DNA of 64,000 bases from Duganella sp. CF458 (GCF_900113115.1 NZ_FOOF01000025.1:1-64000), one strand, 5' to 3'. Shown: positions 45,999 through 56,783, numbered from the stretch's first letter. The notes: generated by a model from the letters alone, not told the origin. Numbers and translations are program-made.

Positions 45999-46821
45999 TA
46001 CCAGCCTCCACGAACAGGTCGATCATCGGCTCTACGCCCGGAGTCACCAGGTAATCGGAGAAGTCTGTGACACCGCTGGCGCGCAGGACTTCCTCGTCGA
46101 TGAAGAAGTTGCCGTTGGTCGAGCGGCTGTCCCGCGTCAGGATCCGGTGCGCCGCATCGGCCATGATTTCCGGCTTGCGGCCATATTGGGCGCCGCCGGG
46201 CAGGGCGACGTTGAGGGCCGCCGTGGCGATAATTGTGCGTGGCCACAGCGCGTTGACGCCGATTCCGTCCTCGGAAAATTGGGCGGCCAGGCCATGCACG
46301 ATCATGCTCATCGCGTACTTCGAGGTGGTATAGGCGGCATGGCGCGCGAACCATTTCGGGTTCATGTCGATCGGTGGTGAGAGCGTCAGGATGTGCGGGT
46401 TGCTGGACTGCTGGAGGTGTTCGATGCAATGCTTGGCGCACAGGAAGGTGCCGCGCACGTTGATGTCCATCATCAGGTCGAAGCGCTTCATCGAGGTGCT
46501 CTGGGCGTTGCTCAGGCTGATGGCGCTGGCGTTGTTGACCAGTATGTCAATGCCGCCGAATTCGGCAACACCCTTTTCGATGGCGGCTACGACCTGCTCC
46601 TCTTCGCGGATATCGACTGCCAGCGGCAATGCATTGCCGCCGGCGGCGCGGATTTCCTCCGCGGCGGAATAGATGGTTCCCGGCAGGCGCGGATCGGGCT
46701 CTGTCGTCTTTGCCGCGATGATGACATTCGCTCCATCGCGCGCCGCGCGCAGGGCGATCGCCTTGCCGATGCCCCGGCTCGCGCCGGTAATGAACAGGGT
46801 CTTGCCTTGCAGCGTATCCAT
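45991..46821 (-). CDS. atuG: short-chain dehydrogenase (AtuG-like, HSDL2-type)
   Basis: A 276-residue SDR. The cofactor-binding motif is TLFITGASRGIGKAIAL, the NNAS motif is VNNASAIS, and the active site has the Y-x3-K motif in YTTSKYAM. The AAKTTEPDPRLPGTIY segment is typical of HSDL2-like SDRs. In Pseudomonas the corresponding gene is atuG of the acyclic terpene cluster. The start is ATG 46821, with GGAGAG upstream. The exact oxidation step is not established. Confidence 0.8.
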   Translation of the reverse strand: MDTLQGKTLFITGASRGIGKAIALRAARDGANVIIAAKTTEPDPRLPGTIYSAAEEIRAAGGNALPLAVDIREEEQVVAAIEKGVAEFGGIDILVNNASAISLSNAQSTSMKRFDLMMDINVRGTFLCAKHCIEHLQQSSNPHILTLSPPIDMNPKWFARHAAYTTSKYAMSMIVHGLAAQFSEDGIGVNALWPRTIIATAALNVALPGGAQYGRKPEIMADAAHRILTRDSRSTNGNFFIDEEVLRASGVTDFSDYLVTPGVEPMIDLFVEAGNG

Positions 46822-46831
46822 GAACTCTCCG

Positions 46832-48837
46832 TCAGGTTGTAATCTCCAGCAGCAGCTGGCCCGTTGCCACTTGCATGCCAAGCGCAGCTCCCAGCGCGGC
46901 AACCGTGCCGTCGCGGGTAGCCAGCAAATTGTGTTCCATCTTCATCGCTTCCAACGCCAGCAGCGGTTGGCCGGCGCTTACCTTGTCGCCCTGCGCGACA
47001 TGCAGCGAAACCACGCGGCCGCTCATGGGGGCTTCGATGCGGCCGCCGGCCGCGCCCATGCCCATGCCCATTTTGCGCGGCGGCGTGTCGCCCAGGTCGT
47101 CCAGCGTGTGCTCGACGCCGTCCAGCAGGAAGTGCGTGCGAGCTCCATCGGCCACGAAATGCAGCTTGGCGTGCCGGCCATCGAGCGATAGTTGCAGCGT
47201 TCCAGTGCCGGCTTCTGCCACGTCCACGCGCGCCGGCGTGGCGCCGCTCCCGCTGGCGATGCGCCAGGCGCCGGAACCGTCCGCGCTGGCCCGGACCTGG
47301 CAGGCGGCGCCGTCCAGCGTGAAGCGCAAGGGGAGGGAATACGGATGGCTGGAACACCAGCCTTGCAGCTCGCCGGGGTAGCGGCGCTCCTGGCGCCGGG
47401 AGCGATGCCAGGCCAGCATGGCGCTGGCCGCCAGCACGGTGCGGGCCGGCGTGGCGGCGATGGTGCGCCGCTCGGGCGGCAGGTGTTGCGCTATAAAGCC
47501 GGTGCTTGCCTGGCCTTCAACGAAGGCAGGGTGTGCCAGGCATTGCGCGAGGAAGGCGCGGTTGCTGGGGAGGCCGAGCAGGATGCATTCGTCCAGCGCG
47601 CGCCGCATGCGCCGCAAAGCGTCGGCGCGGTCGCGGCCGTGGGCCACCAGCTTGGCCAGCATCGAATCGTACCAGGGCGGCACCGCCACGCCGTCGCCCA
47701 GCGCATGATCGCAGCGCACCCCGTCCGGCGCGGTCCAGCGCAGTACTTTCCCGCTTTGCGGCAAAAAATCCTGCGCCGGATCCTCGGCGCACAGTCGCAC
47801 TTCGATGGCATGTCCGCCTGCCGCGCGGCGCGCATCGAGTTCGGCTTGCTGCAGCGGCAGCGGTGCACCGGCCGCTACCAGCAACTGCCACTCAACCAGG
47901 TCGATGCCGGTGATCGCCTCGGTCACGGCGTGTTCGACCTGGAGCCGGGTATTCATTTCCATGAAATAGAATGCGCCGTCGCGGTCGAGCAGGAATTCCA
48001 GTGTACCCGCGCCCACGTAGCCGATGGCGCGCGCCGCCGCCACGGCCACGGCGCCCATGCGCTCGCGCAGCGCGGGGGGCACGGCGGGCGACGGCGCTTC
48101 TTCGATCAGCTTCTGGTGCCGCCGCTGCACCGAGCAATCGCGCTCGCCCATGTGCACCACGTTGCCGTGGCTGTCGGCGAATACCTGGATTTCGATGTGG
48201 CGCGGCGCGAGTATCGCGCGTTCCAGGATCACCTCGGCGCTGCCGAAGGCGTGTTGCGCTTCGGAGCGCGCCGAGGCCAGCGCTGCGCCGAACGCGCCAG
48301 CGTCATCCACCCGCCGCATGCCGCGGCCCCCGCCACCGGCGGCAGCCTTGATCATCACCGGGAAGCCGATGCGCCCCGCTTCGGCCACCATGCGTTCATC
48401 CGACTGGTCCGCACCCTGGTAGCCCGGCACGCAGGGCACGCCAGCCTCCAGCATCAGGCGCTTGGCGCCGGCCTTGTTGCCCATCGCTTCGATGGCCGCG
48501 GGCGGTGGGCCGATGAAGGCCAGCCCGGCATCGGCGCAGGCCTGCGCGAACTGCGCGCTCTCGGCCAGGAAGCCGTAGCCGGGATGCACGGCGCCGGCTC
48601 CGCTGGCTTGCGCCGCGGCGATCAGCGCGGGGATGTTCAGGTAGGAGTCGGACGGCGCGGGCCCGCCGATGCGCATTGCCGCGTGCGGGCCATCTGCCGT
48701 CCCGGCGGCGCAGTGCGGGGCGCCGGCATCGGCATCGGAGTACACCGCCACGCAGCGGTAGCCCAGGCGCCGCGTCGTGCGCATCACGCGCAGCGCGATT
48801 TCGCCGCGGTTGGCGACCAGGATGGTGTCGAAGGCTT

Positions 48838-48841
<4 letters not shown>
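46832..48841 (-). CDS. atuF: biotin-dependent acyl-CoA carboxylase alpha subunit (AtuF-like)
   Basis: A 669-residue biotin carboxylase plus carrier subunit. N terminus FDTILVANRGEIALRVMRT; ATP-grasp with AAAGGGGRGMR; EMNTRLQVEHAVTE; C-terminal biotin site LALEAMKMEHNLL. It carboxylates biotin for its beta subunit, probably to act on geranyl-CoA or a methylcrotonyl-like substrate. The start is GTG 48841, overlapping the acyl-CoA dehydrogenase stop by four bases (GTGA). Specificity for geranyl versus 3-methylcrotonyl cannot be read here. Confidence 0.88.
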
Positions 48842-49995
<1,154 letters not shown>

Positions 49996-50008
49996 GGGGT
50001 CTCCAGTG

Positions 50009-51634
50009 TTATGGTCGCGCGACGCCGAATTGCACCGGTCGCAGTTCGCGCCGGCGCGCTTCCTCGCACACTGCCAGCACGCAGGCCAGCACCTTGCGCG
50101 TGTCGCGCGGGTCGATGACGCCGTCGTCCAGCAGGCGTCCGGATGTGGTGAAAGCGTCGGTCTGGCGCTCGAAGGTGTCGATCACTTTGGCGCGCATGGC
50201 GGCAATCGCCTCGCGGTCGACCTCCTGGCCCTTGCGCCGCATGCTGCCCTCCATCACGATGGCCATCGTTGTTGCAGCCTGCTCCGCGCCCATCACGGCG
50301 GTACGCGCATTGGGCCAGCTGAAGCAGAAGTCCGGCATGAATCCACGTCCGGACATGCCGTAGTTGCCCGCGCCGAATGAAGCGCCGCAATGCACGGTAA
50401 TGCGCGGCACGTTGGCGTTGGCCAGCGCCTGGATCATCTTCGAACCGTGCTTGATCATGCCGGCCTGTTCGTAGGCCTTGCCGACCATGAAGCCGGTGGT
50501 GTTCTGCAGGAAGATCAGCGGCGTGCCGGACTGGCAGCAAACCTGGATGAAATGCGCCGCCTTGGTGGCGCCGGCCGGATCGAGCGGGCCGTTATTGGTG
50601 ATGATGCCGACTGCCATGCCGCAGATCGCCGCGTGGCCGGTTACGGTGGCCGCACCGTAGCCGGCCTTGAATTCGAGGAAGGCCGAGTCGTCCACGATGC
50701 GCGCGATGACTTCGCGCATATCGAGCGGCTTGCGCTGGTCGCAAGGGGCGATGCCGAGCAGCTCGCCGGCATCGTAGCGCGGCATCGCATACCCGGCAGC
50801 TTGCGGCGCGGCGGGCAGCGCGTTGTTCCAGCCCAGGCCGGCCACCAGCTCGCGCGTGATGCGCAGCGCGTCCGCGTCGTCTTCGGCCAGGTATTCCGCC
50901 AGGCCGGAGACGGCGGCGTGCATCTCCGCGCCGCCCAGCTCCTCCTCGCTGGCGATTTCGCCGGTCGCCGCCTTCAGCAGCGGCGGCCCGGCCAGGAAAG
51001 CCTTGGCGCGTTCGCGCACCATCACCACGTAGTCCGACAAGCCCGGCATATAGGCGCCGCCCGCCGTGCTCGAGCCATGCACCACGCTGATCACCGGCAG
51101 GCCGGCCGCCGACAGGCGCGCCAGCCAGTAAAAGCCGCTGCCGCCATGAATGAAGGTCTCGACCTTGTAGTCCAGCAGGTTGGCGCCCGCGCATTCCACC
51201 AGGTGGATGAAGGGCAGCTTCTGCGCCAGTGCCACCTGCTGCAGGCGCTGGAACTTCTCGATCCCCATTGGCTGCACGGCGCCGGCGTCGATGCCCGAAT
51301 CGTCCGCCACCACCATGCAGCGCACCCCGCTCACAAAACCGATGCCGCCCACCAGTCCGCCCCCGGGCACCGAGCGGGAGGGATCGGCATGGTCCAGGCA
51401 ATAACCGGCCAGCGTCGCCATCTCAAGGAACGGCGCACCGGCATCGAGCAAGGCGCCCAGGCGCTCGCGTGGCAGCAACTGGCCGCGCTTGGCGAACAGC
51501 GGTGCCGAGGCGGCCGATTTGTCGCGGGTGCGCGCTTCCAGTTCGCGCAGGCGCGCCAGTTGCCCGGCCAGCGCCACGCTGTTGGCCTGGAAGGCCTCGC
51601 CTTGCGGCAGCACGCGGCTTTCCAGCGCGGGCAT
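50009..51634 (-). CDS. atuC: acyl-CoA carboxylase carboxyltransferase beta subunit (AtuC-like)
   Basis: A 541-residue carboxyltransferase with two crotonase-like halves. GIGFVSGVRCMVVADDSG and GSSTAGGAYMPGLSDYVVMV lie in the first; PLIFLQNTTGFMVGKAYEQ and GASFGAGNYGMSGRGFMPDF in the second. It accepts carboxyl-biotin from the AtuF-like subunit. The start is ATG 51634, sharing one base with the upstream SDR stop (TAATG). Acyl preference (geranyl or methylcrotonyl) is not decided by eye. Confidence 0.88.
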   Translation of the reverse strand: MPALESRVLPQGEAFQANSVALAGQLARLRELEARTRDKSAASAPLFAKRGQLLPRERLGALLDAGAPFLEMATLAGYCLDHADPSRSVPGGGLVGGIGFVSGVRCMVVADDSGIDAGAVQPMGIEKFQRLQQVALAQKLPFIHLVECAGANLLDYKVETFIHGGSGFYWLARLSAAGLPVISVVHGSSTAGGAYMPGLSDYVVMVRERAKAFLAGPPLLKAATGEIASEEELGGAEMHAAVSGLAEYLAEDDADALRITRELVAGLGWNNALPAAPQAAGYAMPRYDAGELLGIAPCDQRKPLDMREVIARIVDDSAFLEFKAGYGAATVTGHAAICGMAVGIITNNGPLDPAGATKAAHFIQVCCQSGTPLIFLQNTTGFMVGKAYEQAGMIKHGSKMIQALANANVPRITVHCGASFGAGNYGMSGRGFMPDFCFSWPNARTAVMGAEQAATTMAIVMEGSMRRKGQEVDREAIAAMRAKVIDTFERQTDAFTTSGRLLDDGVIDPRDTRKVLACVLAVCEEARRRELRPVQFGVARP

Positions 51635-52506
51635 TACTCGCCCTCCAGTACGCGCGGCGTGGCCGCCAGGTGGAAGCCGTTGAAGGCCGCCGTGGCACCG
51701 GCCTCGCGCGGCTTGGGCATCGGCATGCCGGGCCGCACGTTCGGGCGGCCGCCGTCGACGCGCAAGGTGGTGCCGGTGATGAAGGCCGCCGCGTCGGACA
51801 GCAGGAAGGCAATCGCCGCCGCCACCTCCGATTCGGTGCCGAAGCGGTGCAGCGGAACGGTGCGCGGGAAAGCGCGGATGGTGTCGCGCATTTCCGGCGG
51901 ATACTGGTCCATGCCGGACGAGGCGATATAGCCCGGTGCCACGGCGTTCACCCGCACCCCATACTGCGCCCATTCGAAAGCCGCCGTTTCGGTCAGGCTC
52001 ACCATGCCGGCCCGCGCCGCGCCCGAATGGCCCATATTCGGCATGCTGCCGTACATGTCGGCCACGATATTGACGATGGCGCCGCCGTGTTCCGCCATGC
52101 TCTGGTTCAGGCACTCGCGCGCCAACAGGAAGCCGCCGGTCAGGTTGGTCTGTACCACCGCCTCCCAGCCTTTCTGGGAAATTTCGCGCAGCGGCGCCGG
52201 GAACTGGCCGCCGGCATTGTTGACCAGGCCGTGCAGCGGGCCGTGCTCGGCCACCATCTGCGCCACCACCTCGCGCACCGCTTCCTCGCTGCGTATATTG
52301 CAGCTGTAGCCGTGGGCTGAGCCGCCGGTGCGGCCGATTTCAGCCCGCACGGCGTCGAGTTTCGCCGCATCGCGCCCGACCAGCAGCACCTGCGCACCAA
52401 GCGCCGCCAGCTCGTGCGCCGTGCAGCGCCCGATGCCGCTGCCGCCGCCCGTGACGACGATGCTACGGCCCTCGAACAGGCCGGGTTTGAAGATCGATTG
52501 GTACAT
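51634..52506 (-). CDS. atuB: short-chain dehydrogenase (AtuB-like)
   Basis: A 290-residue SDR with SIVVTGGGSGIGRCTAHELA (cofactor loop) and LVNNAGGQF. The usual Y-x3-K active site is not seen: SGAARAGMVSLTE aligns where YGAAKAG is expected, so Tyr and Lys appear replaced by Ser and Arg, as in 2,4-dienoyl-CoA-reductase-like SDRs. It is in the AtuB position. The start ATG 52506 is 11 bases after the next upstream gene's stop. Confidence 0.8.
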   Translation of the reverse strand: MYQSIFKPGLFEGRSIVVTGGGSGIGRCTAHELAALGAQVLLVGRDAAKLDAVRAEIGRTGGSAHGYSCNIRSEEAVREVVAQMVAEHGPLHGLVNNAGGQFPAPLREISQKGWEAVVQTNLTGGFLLARECLNQSMAEHGGAIVNIVADMYGSMPNMGHSGAARAGMVSLTETAAFEWAQYGVRVNAVAPGYIASSGMDQYPPEMRDTIRAFPRTVPLHRFGTESEVAAAIAFLLSDAAAFITGTTLRVDGGRPNVRPGMPMPKPREAGATAAFNGFHLAATPRVLEGE

Positions 52507-52517
52507 TCAGCTTCCTT

Positions 52518-53633
52518 TCAGCCCCAGCCGAGCTGGCGCGCGGCCAAGTCGTTGAGAATTTCTTCGGCGCCGCCGCCGATCATATACACCTTGGCGTCGC
52601 GGTACACCCGCTCGGCCACCGTGCCGCGCATGAAGCCCATGCCGCCCAGGATCTGCACCGCCTCCCCCGAGCATGCCTGCATGGTTTGCGCGGCGAAGTT
52701 CTTCAACATGCATACCTGCGCCACGTCCTGCGCCCCGGTATCCATGCGCGCCACCACGCTGTCGATGAAGGCGCGCGTGGCTTCGATACGTGTCGCCATG
52801 TCGACCAGTTTGTGGCGCACAGCCTGGTGCTGTACCAGCGCCCTGCCGAAGGTCTTGCGCTGCCGCGCCCATTCCACCGCTTCGTCGAGGCAGGCTTGCG
52901 CCAGGTAGCACGCATGCATGGCCAGCATCAAGCGCTCGTCGTTGAAGTTGCGCATCAAGAGCGCAAAGCCGGTGTTCTCCGCGCCCAGCAGGTTGGCCGC
53001 CGGTACGCGGCACTGGTCGAAATGCAGTTCAGCGGTATCGGAGCACCACCAGCCCATCTTTTTCAGCGGGCTGCGCGTCAGCCCTGGCGTGTCGCCGGAC
53101 ACCAGCAGCGCGCTGATGCCCGACGCGCCGGCACCACCGGTGCGCACGGCTACCGTGAGCCAGTCGGCGCGCATGCCTGACGTAATGAAGGTCTTGCTGC
53201 CGTTGACGATGTAATGGTCGCCATCGCGCACGGCGGATGTCGCCAGGTTGGCCACGTCCGAGCCGCCACCCGGTTCCGACACGGCCAGCGCGCTGATGTG
53301 CTCGCCGGACAGGATGCCAGGCAGGACACGCGCCCGCAGTTGCGCGGACCCGCCATGCACGATCGGCGGCGCGCCGATGCGATGGCTGAACAGGGAGGCC
53401 AGCAAGCCGCCGCAACCGGCGCGGCACAGTTCCTCGTTCAAGGCCTGCAACTGGCGGTAGCTGGCGGGAATGCCGCCCTCCGCTTCCGGAAAGCCAAAGG
53501 CCAGCAGCCCAAGCTCGCCGGCCTGCCGGTACAAGGCGCGCGGAAAGGTGCCGGCCTCCTCCCAGTCGTTGACGTGGGGCCGCAACTCCTGCTCGACGAA
53601 GCGGCGCACGGTGGCGCGCAGTGCCTCTTCCAT
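52518..53633 (-). CDS. second acyl-CoA dehydrogenase of the atu operon
   Basis: A 371-residue acyl-CoA dehydrogenase: ALAVSEPGGGSDVANLATSA, YIVNGSKTFITSGMRADW and QILGGMGFMRGTVAERVYRD. It is a paralogue of, but clearly different from, the AtuD-like protein. Two adjacent ATGs precede it; I choose 53633 because GGAG is six bases away, while 53636 is only three. It lies between atuA and atuB, where Pseudomonas atu clusters have no gene, so it is probably an added step. Confidence 0.85.
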   Translation of the reverse strand: MEEALRATVRRFVEQELRPHVNDWEEAGTFPRALYRQAGELGLLAFGFPEAEGGIPASYRQLQALNEELCRAGCGGLLASLFSHRIGAPPIVHGGSAQLRARVLPGILSGEHISALAVSEPGGGSDVANLATSAVRDGDHYIVNGSKTFITSGMRADWLTVAVRTGGAGASGISALLVSGDTPGLTRSPLKKMGWWCSDTAELHFDQCRVPAANLLGAENTGFALLMRNFNDERLMLAMHACYLAQACLDEAVEWARQRKTFGRALVQHQAVRHKLVDMATRIEATRAFIDSVVARMDTGAQDVAQVCMLKNFAAQTMQACSGEAVQILGGMGFMRGTVAERVYRDAKVYMIGGGAEEILNDLAARQLGWG

Positions 53634-55438
53634 CATGTTCTCCGGCTGGTGAAATTGGGCGGAACGGCCACCGGCATCGCCAGCAGCCATTGCGCCATGC
53701 CTTTGCCAAGCGGGTCGTGGCGTAGCGAAGCCATGCCGCCACCGCCCAGCGCCTGCTCGCACACGAAGTTAAAGGCTTGAATGCCGGGCAATTCATAGCG
53801 CGTCACCGCACCGTGCACCTTGTCCGCCAAATGCACCGCCACCGCCTCGGGCGTCAACTGCTCCCGCAGCAAAGGCAGGTCATCTGGATGGCGCGCGATG
53901 ACGCCGATATTCGAGGTATCCCCCTTGTCGCCGCTGCGTGCCCAAGCCAGCTCGATCAGCGGCACCAGGCGCCACCCCGCCCCGGCTGGGCCCGTGTCCC
54001 ACCTTGGGGTCATCACGGGGACGCCGAGTCCCGAATCGGGACACGGTCTCGAGCGTAGCGGTGTGGCACAGAAGAGCTCGTGTCTCATTTCGGGTGTGAC
54101 CCCAAGGTGGGACATGGGCTGGGCCGTGGTGCCGTCGGGTAGGTGGACGAGGGGCTGGAGGCGGGTTTTGTCGAGCAGGAAGGAGAACTGTTTGATGGCG
54201 GGCGAGACTGACGGCCGCCCGCCGAAGCCGGTGGTGCCGGGCGCCCAGGAAGTGCCGGCGGGGGCGATCTCGCGTGCGAATATGTCCAGCGCGGCACGCT
54301 GCGGGTGCGCTACCGCCAACCACATGACTGCTTGCCCGAAGCCTTCTGCGGCGCCGAGAACGTCCATATTTGTCGCCGAGTAGTCGGCCAGGCCGGCGCG
54401 CGCAAACATGGCTCGCGTGCGTGCCAGGATCGCGTCCGCACTGCGGCGCGCCTTGCGCCCGGCGTCGTGGCCGACCACCGTCAGTTGCGCGGCGCTGCGG
54501 AAGCCATCGGCATAGGTGGCACTGACCTTGTAGGTACTGGTGGGCGCGTTGCCGCGTGCACCTTGCACCAGCACGCGTTGCGGGCCGTCCTTCATCAGCG
54601 TGACATGGGTGAAATCGCACACGACATCGGGCAGCAGATAGCGCGCCGGATCGCCAATCTCGTACAGCAATTGCTCCGCTGCCACGGCCGGCGACACCAG
54701 CCCGCCCGTGCCTTCCGGCTTGCCCAGCACGAAGCTGCCGTCGGCGCGGCATTCCACCACCGGATAGCCGCTGTTGGCCCAATCCGGCACCTCTTCCCAG
54801 TCGGTGAACAGGCCGCCGCTGCCCTGGCAGCCGCATTCGATCAGGTGGCCGGCCAGGCTGCCGGCCGCCAGCAGGTCGTAGTCGTCGGCGGACCAGCCGA
54901 ATTCGTGCATCAGGGCGCCCAGCGTCACCGCGCTGTCGACGCAGCGGCCGGTGATCACCACGTCGGCGCCGGCATCCAGCGCGGCCTTGATCGGCAGCGC
55001 GCCGAGGTAGGCGTTGGCGCTCAGGACGGTGGCCGGCAGCTCGATGCCTTCCTCGCGCAGGGCGGGCAGCAGGGCGGAAACGTCGTCGCCTTCGACCACG
55101 GCGATGCGCGGCGCAAGGCCCTGTTCCGCCGCCAGCGCGCGCAGTGCTGCGGCGCAGCCTTGCGGATTGATGCCGCCGGCGTTGGCCACGATGCGCACGC
55201 CGCGCGCCAGCGCATCGCCCAGCTCGTCGCGCATGACGTCGATGAAGTCGGTGGCGTAACCGAGTTCCGGCTGCTTGCGGCGCGCGGCCGCCAACAGCGA
55301 CATGGTCAGTTCGGCCAGGTAATCGAAAACGAGGTAATCGAGCTCGCCGCCATCGAGCAACTGGCGTGGGCCGAGGGCGCTGTCGCCCCAGAAGCCTGAT
55401 GCTCCGCCGATCCGGACATGGTTCCTGCCTGCGCGCAC
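53633..55438 (-). CDS. atuA: acyclic terpene utilization protein AtuA with in-frame palindromic element
   Basis: A 601-residue AtuA/DUF1446 protein. The N-terminal domain (about 1-440) has VRIGGASGFWGDS, ANAGGINPQGCAAAL and VITGRCVDSAVTLGALMHEFGW. The C-terminal ferredoxin-like domain (about 485-590) starts PLIELAWARSGDKGDTSNIG. The two are joined by residues about 441-483, encoded wholly by a 128-bp palindromic repeat (53991-54118). The reading frame stays open. AtuA is needed for terpene growth in Pseudomonas, but its reaction is not settled. The start is GTG 55438, with AAGGAGG upstream. It is the first gene of the operon. Confidence 0.9.
   Translation of the reverse strand: MRAGRNHVRIGGASGFWGDSALGPRQLLDGGELDYLVFDYLAELTMSLLAAARRKQPELGYATDFIDVMRDELGDALARGVRIVANAGGINPQGCAAALRALAAEQGLAPRIAVVEGDDVSALLPALREEGIELPATVLSANAYLGALPIKAALDAGADVVITGRCVDSAVTLGALMHEFGWSADDYDLLAAGSLAGHLIECGCQGSGGLFTDWEEVPDWANSGYPVVECRADGSFVLGKPEGTGGLVSPAVAAEQLLYEIGDPARYLLPDVVCDFTHVTLMKDGPQRVLVQGARGNAPTSTYKVSATYADGFRSAAQLTVVGHDAGRKARRSADAILARTRAMFARAGLADYSATNMDVLGAAEGFGQAVMWLAVAHPQRAALDIFAREIAPAGTSWAPGTTGFGGRPSVSPAIKQFSFLLDKTRLQPLVHLPDGTTAQPMSHLGVTPEMRHELFCATPLRSRPCPDSGLGVPVMTPRWDTGPAGAGWRLVPLIELAWARSGDKGDTSNIGVIARHPDDLPLLREQLTPEAVAVHLADKVHGAVTRYELPGIQAFNFVCEQALGGGGMASLRHDPLGKGMAQWLLAMPVAVPPNFTSRRT
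53991..54118. repeat. 128-bp palindromic element inside atuA
   Basis: The ends TGTCCCACCTTGGGGTCA (53995-54012) and TGACCCCAAGGTGGGACA (54097-54114) are perfectly inverted over 18 bases and extend by CCC/GGG after one mismatch. The inside contains a second hairpin, GTCCCGA/ATCGGGAC at 54028-54042. It is read in frame through atuA at the junction of its two domains. The family looks like an extragenic repetitive element that has entered a gene. Confidence 0.85.
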
Positions 55439-55454
55439 CGTGCCTCCTTTTATT

Positions 55455-55476
55455 AAATCATTCGATTGAATAATTT
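55455..55476 (-). promoter_or_regulatory. imperfect palindrome (candidate operator) upstream of atuA
   Basis: A 22-base AT-rich palindrome (18 of 22 positions symmetric) of the form AAATnATTCnATnGAATnATTT lies six bases upstream of the AAGGAGG site of atuA. It sits directly after a TATCCT -10-like element (plus 55477-55482). A TetR-type repressor such as AtuR would be expected here, but no such gene adjoins the operon. Confidence 0.5.
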
Positions 55477-55506
55477 AGGATACTCCGGAAAAGCGCGGGC
55501 ATGCAA

Positions 55507-55548
55507 GAAAAAAAGCCCCGGCTGCCGCCAGGAGGCGGGGCCGGGGCT
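55507..55548 (-). terminator. intrinsic terminator of the DUF4382 lipoprotein gene
   Basis: AGCCCCGGC (55514-55522) pairs with GCCGGGGCT (55540-55548), with a further GC stem inside. The minus-strand transcript ends in about seven T. It lies 29 bases after the lipoprotein stop and upstream of the atu promoter. Confidence 0.85.
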
Positions 55549-55577
55549 CTCGCGTCAGCTTAGCCGACGCCAGGTGC

Positions 55578-56783
55578 TTAAGGCACCAAGTTGAAGTTGA
55601 CGTTGACGGCGTTGGCGATATTGATGTCGACCGCTGCGTTGGACAGCGTGGTGTAGCCGGTCGCCGAAGCATCGACCTTGTACATGCCGGTGGCCGGGAT
55701 GGTGCCGGCGCTGGAGAAGGCCAGCGGCAGGGTCGCGCTATACGCGGCGTATTGCGGTGGCGCCAGCGGCAGCCTGGTGATGCTGTACGCGCCGGTGCTC
55801 AGGTCGGCATTGGTGTAGCGCAGCGTCACGGTCGGGCCGCCGGTAATGGCTTGCTTGGCCGAGACCAGGGCCGATTCGGTGGTGCTGGCCGGGGCCAGGG
55901 TGGCAGTGCCGCTGATCGAGCCCATCAGGCTGGGGGTGGCCAGGGTGAATGGCGCGCCAGTAGAGCTGATCGGGACCATGGCGCTGGTGGATGTCACCGG
56001 TACGCCGCCGATCACGTAGGCGGCATGGGTATTGGAGGTGATGACCACGTCGTAGTTGCCGAGAGGCAGGCGCGACAGCACGAATTCGCCGGTGGCGCTT
56101 GGCACCGTCGCCGCCACCACGGCACCATTTTGCTGGGCGCTGACGGTGACGCCATCGGACAGCAACGGCACGCTGACAAAACCGTTGATGCCGTTCAGGG
56201 CAGTCGGAATCACTTTCACTACCGGTTTCAACGCGTACTTGCCGTTGCCCTTGGTGACAATGGATTTGCAGGCGTCGAAGTCCATCACCAGGTCGTAGCG
56301 CTGGCCAGCTTCCACCGTGAAGTCGGCGTTCATCTTGATGCCGCTTTGTACCGCGCTCGGGGTGTCGAGCGAAATCTCGGCGGTGGTGCCGCTCAGGACC
56401 ACGGAGTTGGCAGTCGCATTGCCGGTGTTCGGGTCCAGCACCAGGCGCACCTGGTTGTAGCGGCCTGCCGCCAGCGAGGTCTGGCCCAGTGCGTCGAGGG
56501 TGCCGTTGGTCAGGTTCAGCAGGTTGATCTTTTTACCCGGCGACAGGGTGATGTCGGTCCAGCCGCTATCGGTGTCGCTGGCGGTGGCACTGGTGTTGAC
56601 GCGCACTTTATTGACCGTGACATTCACGGCGTCAAAGCCGCAGGCCGGTGCGTCGGTTATCGAGGCCGCCAGGGTGCCCATGGTCTGGGGCGGCGGAGTG
56701 CTGCCGCCACCCCCACCGCCGCCGCAGGCCGCGAGCAGGAGGGAGGTCAGCGTGAGCGGAAGCAGGGAGACTTTCGAGTTCAT
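55578..56783 (-). CDS. DUF4382 domain-containing lipoprotein
   Basis: A 401-residue lipoprotein. The signal peptide ends in LLLAAC, followed by a run of seven Gly and a Pro-rich linker. The DUF4382 domain (about 36-190) holds GTLAASITDAPACGFDAVNV, SGWTDITLSPGKKINLLNL and GRYNQVRLVLDPNTG. Carboxypeptidase-like beta repeats fill the C terminus (GEFVLSRLPLGNYDVVI; TGMYKVDASATGYTTL). It is probably an outer-membrane lipoprotein; the function is unknown. Confidence 0.88.
   Translation of the reverse strand: MNSKVSLLPLTLTSLLLAACGGGGGGGSTPPPQTMGTLAASITDAPACGFDAVNVTVNKVRVNTSATASDTDSGWTDITLSPGKKINLLNLTNGTLDALGQTSLAAGRYNQVRLVLDPNTGNATANSVVLSGTTAEISLDTPSAVQSGIKMNADFTVEAGQRYDLVMDFDACKSIVTKGNGKYALKPVVKVIPTALNGINGFVSVPLLSDGVTVSAQQNGAVVAATVPSATGEFVLSRLPLGNYDVVITSNTHAAYVIGGVPVTSTSAMVPISSTGAPFTLATPSLMGSISGTATLAPASTTESALVSAKQAITGGPTVTLRYTNADLSTGAYSITRLPLAPPQYAAYSATLPLAFSSAGTIPATGMYKVDASATGYTTLSNAAVDINIANAVNVNFNLVP

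Noticed and set aside
53991..54118. Intrinsic terminator within atuA
   Set aside because: The arms are 85 bases apart, there is no T run, and seven co-directional genes follow it.
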